This document shows, piece by piece, positions 47,002 through 58,650 of a stretch of 64,000 nt of DNA. Made by a program: the position numbers and the translations under genes. The stretch covers positions 434,001 to 498,000 of the forward strand of contig JAAKBF010000053.1 in assembly GCA_012656075.1 (NCBI GenBank), given 5' to 3'. Source of the stretch: Phytophthora hibernalis. Lineage: Eukaryota > Oomycota > Peronosporomycetes > Peronosporales > Peronosporaceae. Position 1 is the first letter of the stretch. Each line of letters opens with the position of its first letter. The notes beneath the pieces were generated by a model. That model was not told the DNA's origin. It saw only the letters and a list, made by a program, of their open reading frames with translations, and did not search any database.

Positions 47002-48990
47002 CTATACCTTACAGCAGCTTGACTCCTGCGTGACCTTCGCAGTCATCTCATTGTTGCGCGCGTCCATCTTGTCGATAATACGGGAGGCAATGAGCTGCAG
47101 CGCACGCAGGTCCGAGCCCTTGACTTTCTTGCGAGCCTTCGTGTCAGCGATACAGATGGCACCCACAACCACGCCGGTGTCCTTGAGGAAGATCGGCACG
47201 CCCAGGAAGAACTGCACATGCATGGATAGTGCTAGCGGGTTCTTGGCGAAACGAATATCCTTCCGGCAATCCAGCACCACCAGCGGCTCTTGCGACATAA
47301 TGGCGTGGGCGTCCACACCAATGTCACGCGGCACTTGGTCTCCCACCAGGCCAATCGTGGTCACAAACAAACTCGTCGAGGCCGTCACCACAGAAAGAGC
47401 CGCCACAGGACAGTTCACGGTAGAACGCGCCAGGTCCAACAAGTCACGGAGGGTGGTGTTCGCGAAGTCCTCAGACAGGTTTAGCGTCTGAATACGCTTA
47501 ATACGCTCCTTCTCCGTATGAGTCAAAGGAGCATCCGGCCATGGGTTGCCCTTCGTGAACGTCAGCTCGTAGTCGAACGGCGTGTTAGCGTACACGTCGC
47601 CATCGTCTTCGCCTCCTGGCTGCGGCCACTGCTGGACGCGTTACTCGGACTTCCGGCAAGGTTGGCCGCCAGCGTCGGCTCAATTGTAAACCCGGCCAGA
47701 GCTTCCTCCAGTGTCACGTGAGCTGAGCTGCCAAAGCACTCGGCATCACTGTCACGACTCGACGAAGCGCTCGATCTGCTGACCCCACTGCGAACGCTAT
47801 CGTAGGTAGATCCCTTCGCACCATTATGGTCACCGTTCAAGCAGGCCATGCACACGCGCGTGCTTGCTGCGAACTTAAAGCGCTGAGCGTCCTTACGGAT
47901 CGCCGAGCACTTCGAGCAGACCGCAGAACCACAGATACGGCAGTGGTGCGCGCGGCGCGTGAAAATGGAGAAAGAGCCGCTGCACACGGAGCACGAGTCG
48001 CGGAAGTGCCAGCTCCGGCGATCACGCAGCTGGTTGCGACGAATACGGCGGTTTACAAGAGCACTCGGGATCAGGCGCACACAGCCCGCGAGACGGAGCA
48101 GCCAAGCTCGGTCCTGCTCCAGCGACGGCGCGCGATACGGTGCAGTCATGAAGAACGACACGCGCGTCGTCGTCGAATTCTTGTCCTCGGACGCCTCCAC
48201 CACGAAGCCGCACTTGTGCAGCGGCTGGCGCTGCATATGCGTCTGCGAGAAGATGGGCCCGCAGCGTGGCAGCTCCAGTGACTCCAGGACGGAGACCCCG
48301 TACGACGCGCCGCCTCCCAGCGGGTTGTTGCCTCCGTTACCGTTGGCGAACGTCTGGTTGAAGCGCATGAAGAAGAACTCCCTCATCGGGGCCTGCGGGT
48401 GCACGTCGTTCAGGGCCAACCACTGCACCATAAGTGACGCCGTCGTCGGCTGTGAGCCGCGCGGGGTCTGAGGGTGGCCGGCGTGCCGGGGTGCCAGGCT
48501 CCGGCGCCGGTTCGGGCGCGTTGCCGGACTCGGCGCTCACGTTTGTGTAGTGCAGCGCCTGTCCAGCCGCGTACTGCGCACCCAGGATATCCTGTAGGAA
48601 GGCGTCCACCTCGGTGGCCGTGCGGCCCGAGAGCAGCGCCATCACCTCGTCGCACGTCGTGTTCTGCAGACGCACGACACCCTTCATGACCAGCAGGTCG
48701 TCACGGTCGTCGTGCATCTCGTAGACTGCGAAGTTCTCCTTCTGCTGCCGCAGCACGGCACTGGCCGCGGCCGAGCCGGCCACGCCTTGGTCGTCGTCCG
48801 TGATCCAGCGGATGAGCTGGTTGGCGCGGCGCTCGCCGACGGCCGCCAGCTCCTTAACGCGCTCCTTGGTCATGACGCGCGGGACCTCGTACTGGCGCGC
48901 CACCTGGTCGGCGAAGGCGCGCGAGCCCGAGCCGCTCGAGGCCGCGCTGTTGACGTTCTTGCCGCCCGTGCTGTTGTTCCTGCGAAACAT
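47002..48990 (-). CDS. START-like/FYVE/GAF domain protein, copy A
   Basis: A lipid-binding signalling-type protein with an architecture characteristic of oomycetes. After MFRRNNSTGGKN, a START-like region (about residues 20-300) includes ENFAVYEMHDDRDDLL and PLHKCGFVVEASEDK. A FYVE zinc finger follows (CSVCSGSFSIFTRRAHHCRICGSAVCSKC ... CMAC), which binds PI3P on endosomes in the family. A C-terminal GAF domain (about 460-640) has DVYANTPFDYEL, DAHAIMSQEPLVVLD and GAICIAD. Two lost bases: a C in a CCC run near 48472-48474 (plus-strand G) and a G near 47612, both confirmed by comparison with copy B. It is transcribed away from copy B, with a 2.2-kb shared upstream region. Confidence 0.88.
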
Positions 48991-49509
48991 GGCCGATAGA
49001 AGGAGGAAGCGGGACTGGCTGCCTGGACTGCGCTGCTACGGAGCTCTTGGGAGCGATGAGTGCCCGTGACTACGGCATGCTTGGTGCCGATTTGCACCAG
49101 CTGGCGAGCAGCCAATCCCGCATTCTGAACCGGTCTCTCATACTTTATCACGAAGCGACGCGAGCAAGTTTTGGTGTGTCGGCGGCTGGTTGAGAAGTGG
49201 AGGGTCAAGGTGAAGCAGTTGGCGGCGTTTGTTCACATGGCTAAAGTTTCACTTCTGTACGGAGTGCTTCCGCACTTGGGTATTGGAAAGAGGAGCTGCT
49301 GCGCGTGCCACCTTGAAGCCGCCCGGTGCAACGGGTCTCCTCACTGCGTGTCCACTCGTCGTCTCTTTGTCGCCTTGCATCTTAGCCTCAGGTGGCTTCG
49401 CTCATGGAGATCATTGAGGGCGCGGTTGGCGCTGCCTGACAGCCGAGACGCCGCCGAGAACAGGTGATGGGGGCGGATGATGCCGTGGGTCGGCAGCTGG
49501 TGTTTGGAG

Positions 49510-49517
49510 TACATGTA
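49510..49517. promoter_or_regulatory. TACATGTA palindrome
   Basis: First of three copies in the divergent START-FYVE-GAF promoter region. Confidence 0.3.
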
Positions 49518-49987
49518 TTTCTGCAGCGCGGATGGGAGACATACGCGAGGATACTTCCACCACGGTCTCCCCAATTGGCAATCGGCGCTGCGATTGACGC
49601 GCCACAGTATCCGATATGTGTCGGAGCAGCACCGACGTCCGCAGGCTCACCTCGGAGGTGACCTCCAGCTCCAGCTTTGTTTCTACACGGCAAGCATTCG
49701 CGCCGCGCCTCAACGATGGTGAGGGTGCCTGACGTACAGCGTGTACGTCATGACACTCGAGCTGTAGAAATGGGTGCTCCGATCGCGACGGCTCCGCTGT
49801 CGACTCGACAGTGTCGAGCAGGTGGCAATAGGCAGGCAGTGCTCGAACTTCGAGTCGAAGGGGGGACAATGGCTACATACAGTTAGGGATGGTTTTGGAT
49901 TGGACGAGTAAAGAATGTCTAAAACGATCTTTAACGTTTTAAACTGTTTAGAAGTACAAAAGTCTTCAAAACTGTTCAAAAGTCACT

Positions 49988-50070
49988 CTGCGGAATCCAA
50001 GTCAGTGTCGACTCCAAGTCTGTGTCGATTCCAAGTCTGTGTCGATTCGACACTGACTTGGATTCCGCAG
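49988..50070. repeat. Perfect 24-bp inverted repeat around tandem 17-mers
   Basis: Left arm 49988-50011 (CTGCGGAATCCAAGTCAG... to TCGA) and right arm 50047-50070 are exact reverse complements over 24 bp. The left arm and the 35-bp loop together contain three successive 17-bp units of the form TCCAAGTC(A/T)GTGTCGA(C/T), so the structure looks like a short tandem array with one inverted unit at its end. Confidence 0.9.
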
Positions 50071-50082
50071 TGTATGATACAG

Positions 50083-50090
50083 TACATGTA
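50083..50090. promoter_or_regulatory. TACATGTA palindrome
   Basis: Core of a 10-bp palindrome, GTACATGTAC, 13 bp after the 24-bp inverted repeat. Confidence 0.3.
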
Positions 50091-50671
50091 CATCGCTGGC
50101 GGCGAAACGCTGCGTCTCTGCGAGGTCGAGCGTGGCGTCGCGCCGACTGGTGCTTGGTGAAGGCACCCGTCGAATCTCTTTGCAAATTCGTGGACCGTCT
50201 TGACTTCCACGTCCAGAATGTGTCATCCGCTCGGGGTTCGCCGTCGCTCGAGTTTCGGCGCTGGGGCTGAAACTCCATCAGCAGGCGCTCACGTGTCTCC
50301 CTCACGTGTTTCCCACGCGCCACTCGCGACCCCCATCGTCTCGGCGAGATGTCTGCAAAACCGCAAAGACGCGCCTCACCGAACCCGAAGAAAGGGCCTC
50401 GCTTCGCGCAAGCTTCACGACGTGGTGGCGGTCGTGACTTCGCAGTGCTGACCAGCAAGTCCGAACAAATGAGCTTTGAGTTCTGAGCACGGGCCAGCGC
50501 CGTTGCTGGCCCGCAGCTCTCAAGGTGACGTGGTTGCAGTGCAGTCGGATCACGCAGCCATGTTGGCCACCCAGCGACTCCCGTCGAAGCCTTTTTCGCG
50601 GCGCACTCATCCGCTGATGTGACTCGCCACGCTGTAGCAATCGATCAGAGACGGGGGTCTCGGCCCGAGAC

Positions 50672-50679
50672 TACATGTA
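50672..50679. promoter_or_regulatory. TACATGTA palindrome
   Basis: Third copy in the divergent region, about 530 bp upstream of the start of START-FYVE-GAF copy B. Confidence 0.3.
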
Positions 50680-51202
50680 TCGGAATTCGCCACCAAAATG
50701 GAGACGTCATTTTGGCGTGGGCTAACCAGCGTTATCTCACAGGGTGATCACCGCTTGCCATTTTCGTCTGCAGCCAACGCCTCCAGCCGCATGAAGCTTC
50801 AAGCTGGCCACCCAAATGCCTCACGGGTCGGGAATGCAGGAGCACCTGGCCACTTGTCGCCATCGCGCGTTGGCGCAGATGGGACGCCAACCCTCCATCT
50901 TCGATATTCGATACAGAATCCCTCGCTCACTCGTTCACACGAAGCATCAGTAAATCACAAGAAGGAAGAATTGTTGGGAGCCCGATTGTGTTTTTCGCGA
51001 TCACCGAGTTTCGAGTGAGCGATACTTATACATATCACAAGCTTCAGCCTCATACAGTCTCACAGGACTTCAGTATTCCAGCAAATGCAAATCGCCGCGA
51101 GCTTTTGTCGGGTCGCCCCCAACGCGAACACTCGTTCCCTCGGTCGGCAGTGCAGTGCCGCAGTACCAGTCCTGCTTCCTCCCCCAGTGCGTTAGCTCGG
51201 TC

Positions 51203-53178
51203 ATGTTTCGCAGGAACAACAGCACGGGCGGCAAGAACGTCGGCGGCGCGGCCTCGGGCGGCTCGCACGCCTTCGCGGAGCAGGTGGCGCGCCAGTACGA
51301 GGTGCCGCGCGCCATGACCAGGAGCGCGTCAAGGAGCTGGCGGCCGTCGGCGAGCGCCGCGCCAACCAGCTCATCCGCTGGATCACGGACGACGACCAAG
51401 GCGTGGCCGGCTCGGCCGCGGCCAGTGCCGTGCTGCGGCAGCAGAAGGAGAACTTCGCAGTCTACGAGATGCACGACGACCGTGACGACCTGCTGGTCAT
51501 GAAGGGTGTCGTGCGTCTGCAGAACACGACGTGCGACGAGGTGATGGCGCTGCTCACGGCGCGCACGGCCACCGAGGTGGACGCCTACCTGCAGGATATG
51601 ATGGGTGCGCAGTACGCGGCTGGACAGGCGCTGCACTACACGGAAGTGAACACGGACGCTGCTACCGAGCCCGCCCCAGAGCCGAACACGCCGGTGACGC
51701 CCCAGGCCCCTAGTGGGTCCAAGCCCTCTGCGGCGTCGATCTTGGTCCAGTGGGTGGCACTGAACGATGTGCACCCGCAGGCCCCGCTGAGGAGTTCTTC
51801 TTCATGCGCTTCAACCAGATTTTCGCCAATGGCAACGGAGGCACCAAGGCGCAGGGCGGCAACGGTGCGTCATACGGCGTCTCCGTCATGGAGTCGCTGG
51901 AGCTGCCCCGCTGTGGGCCCATCTTCTCGCAGACGCACATGCAGCGCCAGCAGCTGCACAAGTGCGGCTTCGTGGTGGAGGCGTCCGAGGACAAGAGCTC
52001 GATTACGACCCGTGTTTCGTTCTTCATTACTGCGCCGTACCGCGCACCGTCGCTGGAGCAGGACCGTGCATGGCTGCTGCGCCTTGCGGGCTGTGTGCGC
52101 CTGATCCCGAGTGCCATTGTGAACCGCCGTATTCGTCGCAACCAGCTGCGTGACCGCCGGAGCTGGCACTTCGGTGATGCGTGTTCTGTGTGCGGAGGCG
52201 TTTTCTCCATGTTCACGCGCCGCGCGCACCACTGCCGTATCTGCGGATCTACTGTGTGCTCAAAGTGCTCGGCAATTCGCAAGGATACGCAGCGCTCAAG
52301 TTTACAGGTAGCACGCGCGTGTGCATGGCCTGCTTGAACGGTGACCAGAATGGAGCTACCGGGTCTTCCAGCGCGTACGATAATCGCAGTGCAATTGGCA
52401 GGGCGAGTACTAGCGGTGGAGCATCGTCAAGTCGTGGCAGTGACAGTGAGTGCTTCGGTAGCTCAGCTCACGTGACACTGGAGGAAGCTCTGGCCGGGTT
52501 TACGATTGAGCCGACGTTGGCGGCCAGTCTGCCTATGAGCCCGAGCAATACATCTACTAGCAGTGGTCGCAGCAATGAGGAAGACGGCGACGTGTACGCT
52601 AACACGCCGTTCGATTACGAGCTGACGTTCAAGAAGGGCAACCCGTGGCCAGACGCTCCATTGACCTCGACGGAGAAGGAGCGTATCAAGCGCATCCAGA
52701 CGTTGAACCTGTCGCAGGACTTCGCGAACACCACCCTCCGTGACTTGTTGGACCTGGCGCGTTCTACTGTGAACTGTCCTGTGGCGGCTCTTTCCGTAGT
52801 GACGGCCGCGACGAGTTTGTTCGTGACCACGATTGGCCTGGTGGGGGACCAGTTGCCGCGTGATATTGGTTTAGATGGCCACGCCATTATGTCGCAAGAG
52901 CCGCTGGTGGTGTTGGACTGCCGCAAGGACATTCGTTTCGCCAAGAACCCGGTGGCGCTATCCATGCACGTGCAGTTCTTTATGGGCATCCCGATTTTCC
53001 TCAAGGACACGGGCGTGGTTGTAGGTGCTATCTGTATCGCTGACACGAAGGCTCGCAAAAAGTCAAGGGCTCGGACCTGCGCGCGCTGCAGCTCATTGCC
53101 GCGCGCATCATCGAGAAGATGGATGCGCACAACAATGAGTTGATCGAGAAGGTCACGCAGGGCGTCAAGCTGCTTTAG
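51203..53178 (+). CDS. START-like/FYVE/GAF domain protein, copy B
   Basis: Close paralogue of copy A, with the same start (MFRRNNSTGGKN), START-like region, FYVE finger (CSVCGGVFSMFTRRAHHCRICGSTVCSKC) and GAF domain (DGHAIMSQEPLVVLD, GAICIADTKARKK). It ends VTQGVKLL at 53178, while copy A ends in a Cys-rich tail (SSCCKV). Four lost bases, near 51313, 51786, 52299 and 53061, are each placed exactly by comparison with copy A. The linkers between START and FYVE and between FYVE and GAF are the most diverged parts. The duplication is recent relative to copy C. Confidence 0.88.
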
Positions 53179-53390
53179 TCCCCTTGCTATGGTCGGATCG
53201 CGTTTACTTACCGTAGAACTTAAAAGTGGTCATCTAGTTTCCCCTCTCAAATCGCGTGCGTCGCTTCGGTATGCTTTGTCAAGGTCCTTGTTCAAACGTA
53301 GACCACATAATAATACGTTCTCCACACCATGCAACCTTCCGGGGTCCGCTCGCGTGTGGCTCAAATCGTTCCCCCACACTTGAAGACACT

Positions 53391-53777
53391 ATGGCTCTGC
53401 GAGTAGCGGCGGAGAAGGCGGCACAGGCGTCCGCGTCCAGTCCGGCCGTGACGCTGTACCGCTACATCACCAAGCAGGTGCCGCGCGTGCTGACGTTGTA
53501 CGACATACCGATGGAGCCGGCCGACGCGCGCCTGGCCGTGCAGGCTTTGTTCCGACAGCACGCGGCCGTCAAGGACCCGCGCGTGGTGGACATGCTGATC
53601 ACCAAGGCCAACATGGAACTGGAGGAGACGCTCATGCAGTGGAAGCAGAAGGTGCACCTGATGAAGCTGCTTGAGGAGGGCCAGGCGCTGCGCCAGCCCA
53701 CGCCGCTCGAGGACTCGGTGGACCAGGCGCTCGAGAAGTTCTACGCCGGCGTGGACGACGACGAGGACGAGTTGTAA
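53391..53777 (+). CDS. NDUFA6: NADH dehydrogenase (complex I) subunit NDUFA6, LYR protein
   Basis: A small accessory subunit of mitochondrial complex I, bound with acyl carrier protein on the matrix arm. It has the LYR motif at TLYRYITKQVPR and the family's middle helices: DPRVVDMLITKANMELEETLMQWKQK. The 128-residue length fits. The acidic C-terminus (DDDEDEL) is unusual for NDUFA6 and may be lineage-specific. The frame is intact without introns. It is inserted between two START-FYVE-GAF genes with a 212-bp upstream gap. Confidence 0.88.
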   Translation: MALRVAAEKAAQASASSPAVTLYRYITKQVPRVLTLYDIPMEPADARLAVQALFRQHAAVKDPRVVDMLITKANMELEETLMQWKQKVHLMKLLEEGQALRQPTPLEDSVDQALEKFYAGVDDDEDEL

Positions 53778-54111
53778 GGCAGACGAGAGACTCGGAGACA
53801 AATACAAAAGACCACACAGTCACGGCGTTTGATTTATAGCAACAGCGCTGAGGGATCTTCAAGACTTTGATACATGTTGCTGGGATGTTGACGTGGAGAC
53901 TAACTTTGATGTTGGTACGACATTTGCTGCCATATATTGAGGACTAATCGGTTCCTACTGGACTGCGAAGCTAACGGATTAGTTGGGGTGTGTTGATGGA
54001 CAAGAAACAACTGTGGAGGGGTCAAAGGACTGCCCTCGTTGACTATAACTTAAGAAAAACATTCGGGTTGGGCTTGAAGCTCTTCGATCGAGCTCCAGGA
54101 GGAGGCTACAG
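53778..54111. other. Convergent 3' region, nothing seen
   Basis: About 330 bp between the ends of NDUFA6 and START-FYVE-GAF copy C. No gene or structure noticed. Confidence 0.6.
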
Positions 54112-56201
54112 CTACTCGGTCAACGGATTGACATGCATGCGGACTTGGCACTGAGTCGTGTAGGCTGTTCGAAGAAGCTCCTGCATGGTGACCTCCGCGT
54201 CCGCGACGTTCATGCCTGGAGGTGGCGGGGCTTGCAGTGAAGACTTGACCTTGTGCACGTTGCCGCCGTCTCTCCTCACTGCGATGCTCATGAGCGTGTT
54301 CTGTTCAACGCCACGGATGGCAACATCGGCCAGGTTGCGCAGGAAGAGGAACTTGTCTCCGGACAGCAGCTCGCGCGCGAATGGGTCGGCCACGCTGAAG
54401 GAGCCCACGACAAAGCCGTCCGATGTAATCATGGGGAAGCCCGCGAAGAACCGCACGCGACCGTCGGATACAAGCGGGTTGTTGACAAAGCGCAGGTCTT
54501 CCGTCGCGTCCAGGATCACTGTTGGCTCCGTTGACATAATGGCGTGGGCATCCATCAGCATGTTGCGCGGCAGCTCCCGCTTTTCAAGCCCGACCTTGGC
54601 CATGAGGAACGCGCTTTTGTCACCAATGAAGCTGATCGCTGCAATCTGGCAGCCCAACTCGGCGGCAGCGTACTCGCACATTTCCTGGAACTGCTTGCCC
54701 GGGTCAGCCAAGTGCAGCTCGCGCACCTTCTTGAGTCGCGCGGGTTCGTCTGCTGGAATAGGTGCCTTCGGCCACTCCTGACGACTGCTATAGCTTAACG
54801 CGTAGTTGAACGACGTATTCGCGCGTACAGTGAGCTTCTTCTCAAGCTGGGCAAGATCATCAACGCTTGGTCGAGTAACCTCGTCCGTCCAGTGGAACTC
54901 GCTGAACTCGGAAAACTCGGATGTTGTTTCGCCATCTTCCTTCACGGGGCTGTAGCCGCCTCGACTGAACTCGCTGGCAGGGTTGAGTACAGGGCTTCCA
55001 GACGAGCGCTGCCGGCGGAAAGACCCCATGCTACTCATCGGGTGCGTCTTCGGGCGAGTTGATTCGCTATAGGATTCAGACACGTTTGTTGTGCCAGACA
55101 GAGAAACATTACTGGCGTCCAAGTCGTAGCCGTCCATTGAGCTGGAGAAGCTCGGCAAACTTTGATGACTGCCGGTGGTTTGGGACTGAGAAATCGAGTT
55201 GGAGTCGCTGTTGGACGAAAGGATTGACGTCGTGCTTGTTGTGCGGCATTGGCTGCACAACCGCACCTCGCGACTTCCACTGGCCTGGCGCAAAGTCTTC
55301 ATCTCGGAGCAGCCACTGCACACGACGTCTCCGCACACGCGACAGTGATGTTTGCGGCGGAACACGCTGAAGGCCTTAACACACAGGTAGCAGCTGGGTC
55401 CGTCCTTGCGGAAGTCACGTTTAGTCAGCAAGCTTTGAGTACCCAACGCTCGGGTAAGCAGTGCGTTCGGGATCTGGGCAACGCAGCTTACAACCTTCGT
55501 CATCCACGAACGGGTAAGAGTGGACACCGCGTCTCGGCCCGGGTGGCTCTCGGATAGGAAAACGAGATTTCGAGCGAGCCGTCATGTCCGGTTTCCTCCA
55601 CAACGATACCTGTGCGACGCAGACGAAGCCGCACCACATTTTGCGAGGGTGGCAGCGGATCGCAGCCGTCCAGCTCGATGGACTCCCAAATGGACGCGCC
55701 AACGTAGAGACCTGAGCCGTTGTTCTGGTACACGCTGCCGTGCTCCAGGTTCTTCTCGAAGACGTCTCCATACCGAAGAAACACGTAGTCACGGTGCGGC
55801 AGGTTCGGCTTGGATGCCTGCAGAGCCGTCCAGCTGACTGAAATACTCTCGTTCGGCCGAGACGCCGACTCCGGTTTCTTGTACAACACGACTCCGTCGA
55901 GAAAGAGCGTGCCAAAGACCTCGCCCATGACCTCGCGGAGCAGCGCTGTCGAGTCCATCCTGAGCATGTGCATGACTTCCTGCAGCGGTGCGTTCACGGT
56001 GGTCACGGCCTTCATGGTGTAGAACTCCTTCTCGCACAGCTCGAAGAGCTTGAGTCCGCCCTTGTCCTTGAGCTGCTTCATGGCGAAGGGAGACGTGAGC
56101 GCGTCGACGCGCGACTGTCCCAGGAAGCGCAGGTCGCGCTCGATGTCCTGCGTGATCTGGACTCGGTACGACTTCTCGACCATGGGGAACATGGAGTACA
56201 T
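54112..56201 (-). CDS. START-like/FYVE/GAF domain protein, copy C (divergent)
   Basis: Same three-part architecture as copies A and B but much more diverged. The START-like part begins MYSMFPMVEKSYRVQITQD and includes EEFYTMKAVTT-type and KPNLPHRDYVFLRYG sequence. The FYVE finger is CYLCVKAFSVFRRKHHCRVCGDVVCSGC, with a full RRKHHCR motif (better than the RRAHHCR of A and B). A 200-residue Ser-rich linker precedes the GAF domain (DAHAIMSTEPTVILD, GSFSVADPFARELL). One T is lost in a T run near 55560-55563, in the codons after EISF. It ends VRMHVNPLTE. Confidence 0.86.
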
Positions 56202-57517
56202 GGTCGTCTGTCAAGTGCACAGAGGCCCGACTGACTGCTCAAGTCTTTTCCTGAATGCGGGTCTTGCACGTGCACGCAGCTCGCGCAATTTGTCGCTCTC
56301 TTCCAGACAGCCGACGTAGGGATGTATCAGCGGAGAGTTCGCTGGCGTGCTTGGTTCTCTCCCCGCGCCAACTGTTTGAGCCGCCGATAGCAGGATGGGG
56401 ATGCCAATAATTCACTCGGGAACAGAGTGACCGAGCAGCAGGTGACGACCGTCAAGCTCTGACCTCGCTCGGATCGAAGCCGCCTGACAAATGCAGCAGG
56501 CGGTGGCACGCGAAATCCGTGAATGGCTTGGAAGTTCCAAGTTGGAACACGAATATTGGAGACCAAAGCCCGGATTTGAACCTGGCGGGGGAAGGGATGA
56601 GTCGGCGAAGCACACGCACTCGGGTTAAACAGCTGGGTGCGCAGGCGATAAGAAGCAGATTGGCACCAAAATGGCACTTGAAGACGACGATCTTAGGTCA
56701 TTGAGCGAAGGAAATAACTATCGTAGCTTGGGGGAGCAGGACGCCGCTTAATGGTTGCTGCTCACTGCGATCATTTCGTGTTTACATGTTAGTTCGCAGT
56801 CGATTAACGGCGAACGACGAGCTTTACGGCTATTCCGGGGTCTCGAGATCGCATCGTCAAGAAAGTGAAGGCATCCTCGTTTGGCCCGGTTTCCTCCGTT
56901 GGACAGGGCAGCGCAGGTGATGTCGAGCTGGTGGCGCGGCCTTGATTGGCGCCGCCATTTGACTTTGCCCTTGGTGTCAACCGAATGCCGGGGCTCTGTA
57001 TTGGCGCGTCCTGGTGCTGCATTCGACTTGCGTGTTGCAAATCGCTGAGGGAAACCTGCTCGGAATGCAGTTGCCCTGCAACTTGTATCCACTCCGCCCG
57101 CGCTGCGAATGCGATCGGGGACACCAAGATGACCAAACCAGCCAACGTGTCAGCCCTTCGAGAGCGGGGTCTGTGCAGTTGGTACCACTTGCGCAAGCAC
57201 CAGCGCCCGAGGTCGAAGATGGAGATGTCCTAACTAGTTATTGTTATTTTAATACATGTAGCACGAATAATACTTCGAAGCAGGCTTGCTCCTTGTTGAA
57301 GGACTTTGCACGGTCTCAGCTTTTGCTGGCCGGGAAAGCGGTACTTGAACATGTATTTTACATGCAACTTGATCGGTCCCTACAAATTGTAGTACAATTG
57401 TCGTTACAGAGTTCCCCGGCAAAGGAAGAAAGGTGGGACCAATAAAGTCTGCGAGGTTACAAGATTCGCAGAGTTCAAACAAGAGCCAAATGTACTGAAT
57501 TATTACGAGCTCCACAT
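56202..57517. other. Intergenic region, no gene seen
   Basis: About 1.3 kb upstream of START-FYVE-GAF copy C and downstream of the Tigger transposase. Frames up to 130-145 codons occur on both strands but none gives recognisable or convincing protein. One TACATGTA lies at 57253. Confidence 0.5.
57253..57260. promoter_or_regulatory. TACATGTA palindrome
   Basis: Intergenic copy, 260 bp from the stop codon of the Tigger transposase. Confidence 0.25.
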
Positions 57518-58650
57518 CTAATAGCAGAGAATGTTGCGAACCGACATTGTCGCCGTCGGTCGTGGGATAATACCCGAATGCACCCAGCAGTTTCTAATAG
57601 CGTCCGCCGTAACATCATTCCAAGCCTTTGACGCCCAGCTTATAGCATTGAAAATTGAGATCTTCTGCTGTGGCTGACCTGCAATGTATCTGTCAATGGA
57701 GTCCTCCATTTTAATACGGCTGAATCTGCGCTTGATGCTGGCAATAATGCCCTGGTCTAGAGGCTGCATCACGCTCGTTGTATTCTTGGGAAGGAACTCG
57801 AGCCGGACGTTGGTAAGGGTGTTGCGAGGCTTCATGTGCGAGGATACGTTGTCTACGAGTAGAAGAATGTGCCGATTCGCTCGCTTCATGCGAAGGTCAA
57901 GGGCATGTAGCCACCGTAGAAAAATCATTCCATTCATCCATGCTTTCTTGCTGGTGTACTCGACTCCGAGCTCAGCTGTCACGTCATGGCCCTTAAATGC
58001 GCGCGGCTTCATCGACTTACCGATGAACAGCAGTGGAAGCTTGTCGCTACCGTCTGCATTGGTCGCCACAGCCATGGTCAACCGAGTCTTGTCGGCCTTG
58101 TGACCGGACACTTTGCTTTGTCTAGAAAGCGTTCGAGGTGACTCCGCGTGGTAGAAGAAGGACGTTTCGTCCATGTTGTAGATGTCTTGTAGAGAGTACA
58201 TGTCCGTGATCACGCGCATATTTGCACGCCCGTCGACGACGGCGTCCGGGTCGACCGACGCAGACTCTCCGTGTTTGCGGCGGCTGCGAATGCCGTGGCG
58301 CTTTTTAAAGCGATGTATCCAGCCATTGGAGAAACCAGGCAATTTATCTTCCGGCAAGTGCTTGTACTTCTCAACAAAAATCTTGGAACGGTGTACTCTG
58401 TCAATGACGTAACCTCCAAATATACCTTGTCGAACTCGCCAAGAAGAGCACGGTCGAGGTCGTCAATGACGGAATCGGCAATCTTCTTGTGGTTGTAGGT
58501 GTCCTTGTGTAGCTTCAGGAGCTCGGGTTTCTTGCGAAGAATCTTGTAGATAGATGATTGAGATGGAGGCCTGGGTAGATGAAAAGCCCGCGTTGCCCAG
58601 TTGGCCAGTGCGGTCATGTTGCCGAGATGAGCTTTAACTGAGTCAGGCAC
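57518..58650 (-). mobile_element. Tigger/pogo-type transposase (Tc1/mariner superfamily)
   Basis: A DNA transposase with the CENP-B-like order. The N-terminal half has helix-turn-helix DNA-binding segments (SQSSIYKILRKKPELL; then KLPGFSNGWIHRFKKRHGIRSRR, the CENPB HTH motif GWxxRFKKRH). The DDE_1 catalytic core follows with IYNMDETSFFYH (first Asp), ILLLVDNVSSH (second Asp) and PKNTTSVMQPLDQGIIASIKRR (third Asp), i.e. the DDD type usual for Tigger. One base is lost near 58412, joining VYLEG to YVIDRVHRS. With that restored the frame is complete, so this may be a recently active copy or a domesticated gene. I could not find terminal inverted repeats by eye, and the exact start is uncertain. 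Confidence 0.85.

Larger units (their letters stand above)
48991..51202. promoter_or_regulatory. Shared upstream region of two divergent START-FYVE-GAF genes
   Basis: A head-to-head spacer of 2.2 kb with no supported gene. It holds a perfect 24-bp inverted repeat (49988-50070), three TACATGTA octamers and short T/A-rich runs near 49915-49985. A few frames of 80-150 codons exist but their composition is unlike real proteins of this genome. Confidence 0.5.

Noticed and set aside
49000..50640. Open frames of 80-160 codons in the divergent spacer
   Set aside because: They overlap on both strands, cross the inverted repeat and have no family resemblance.
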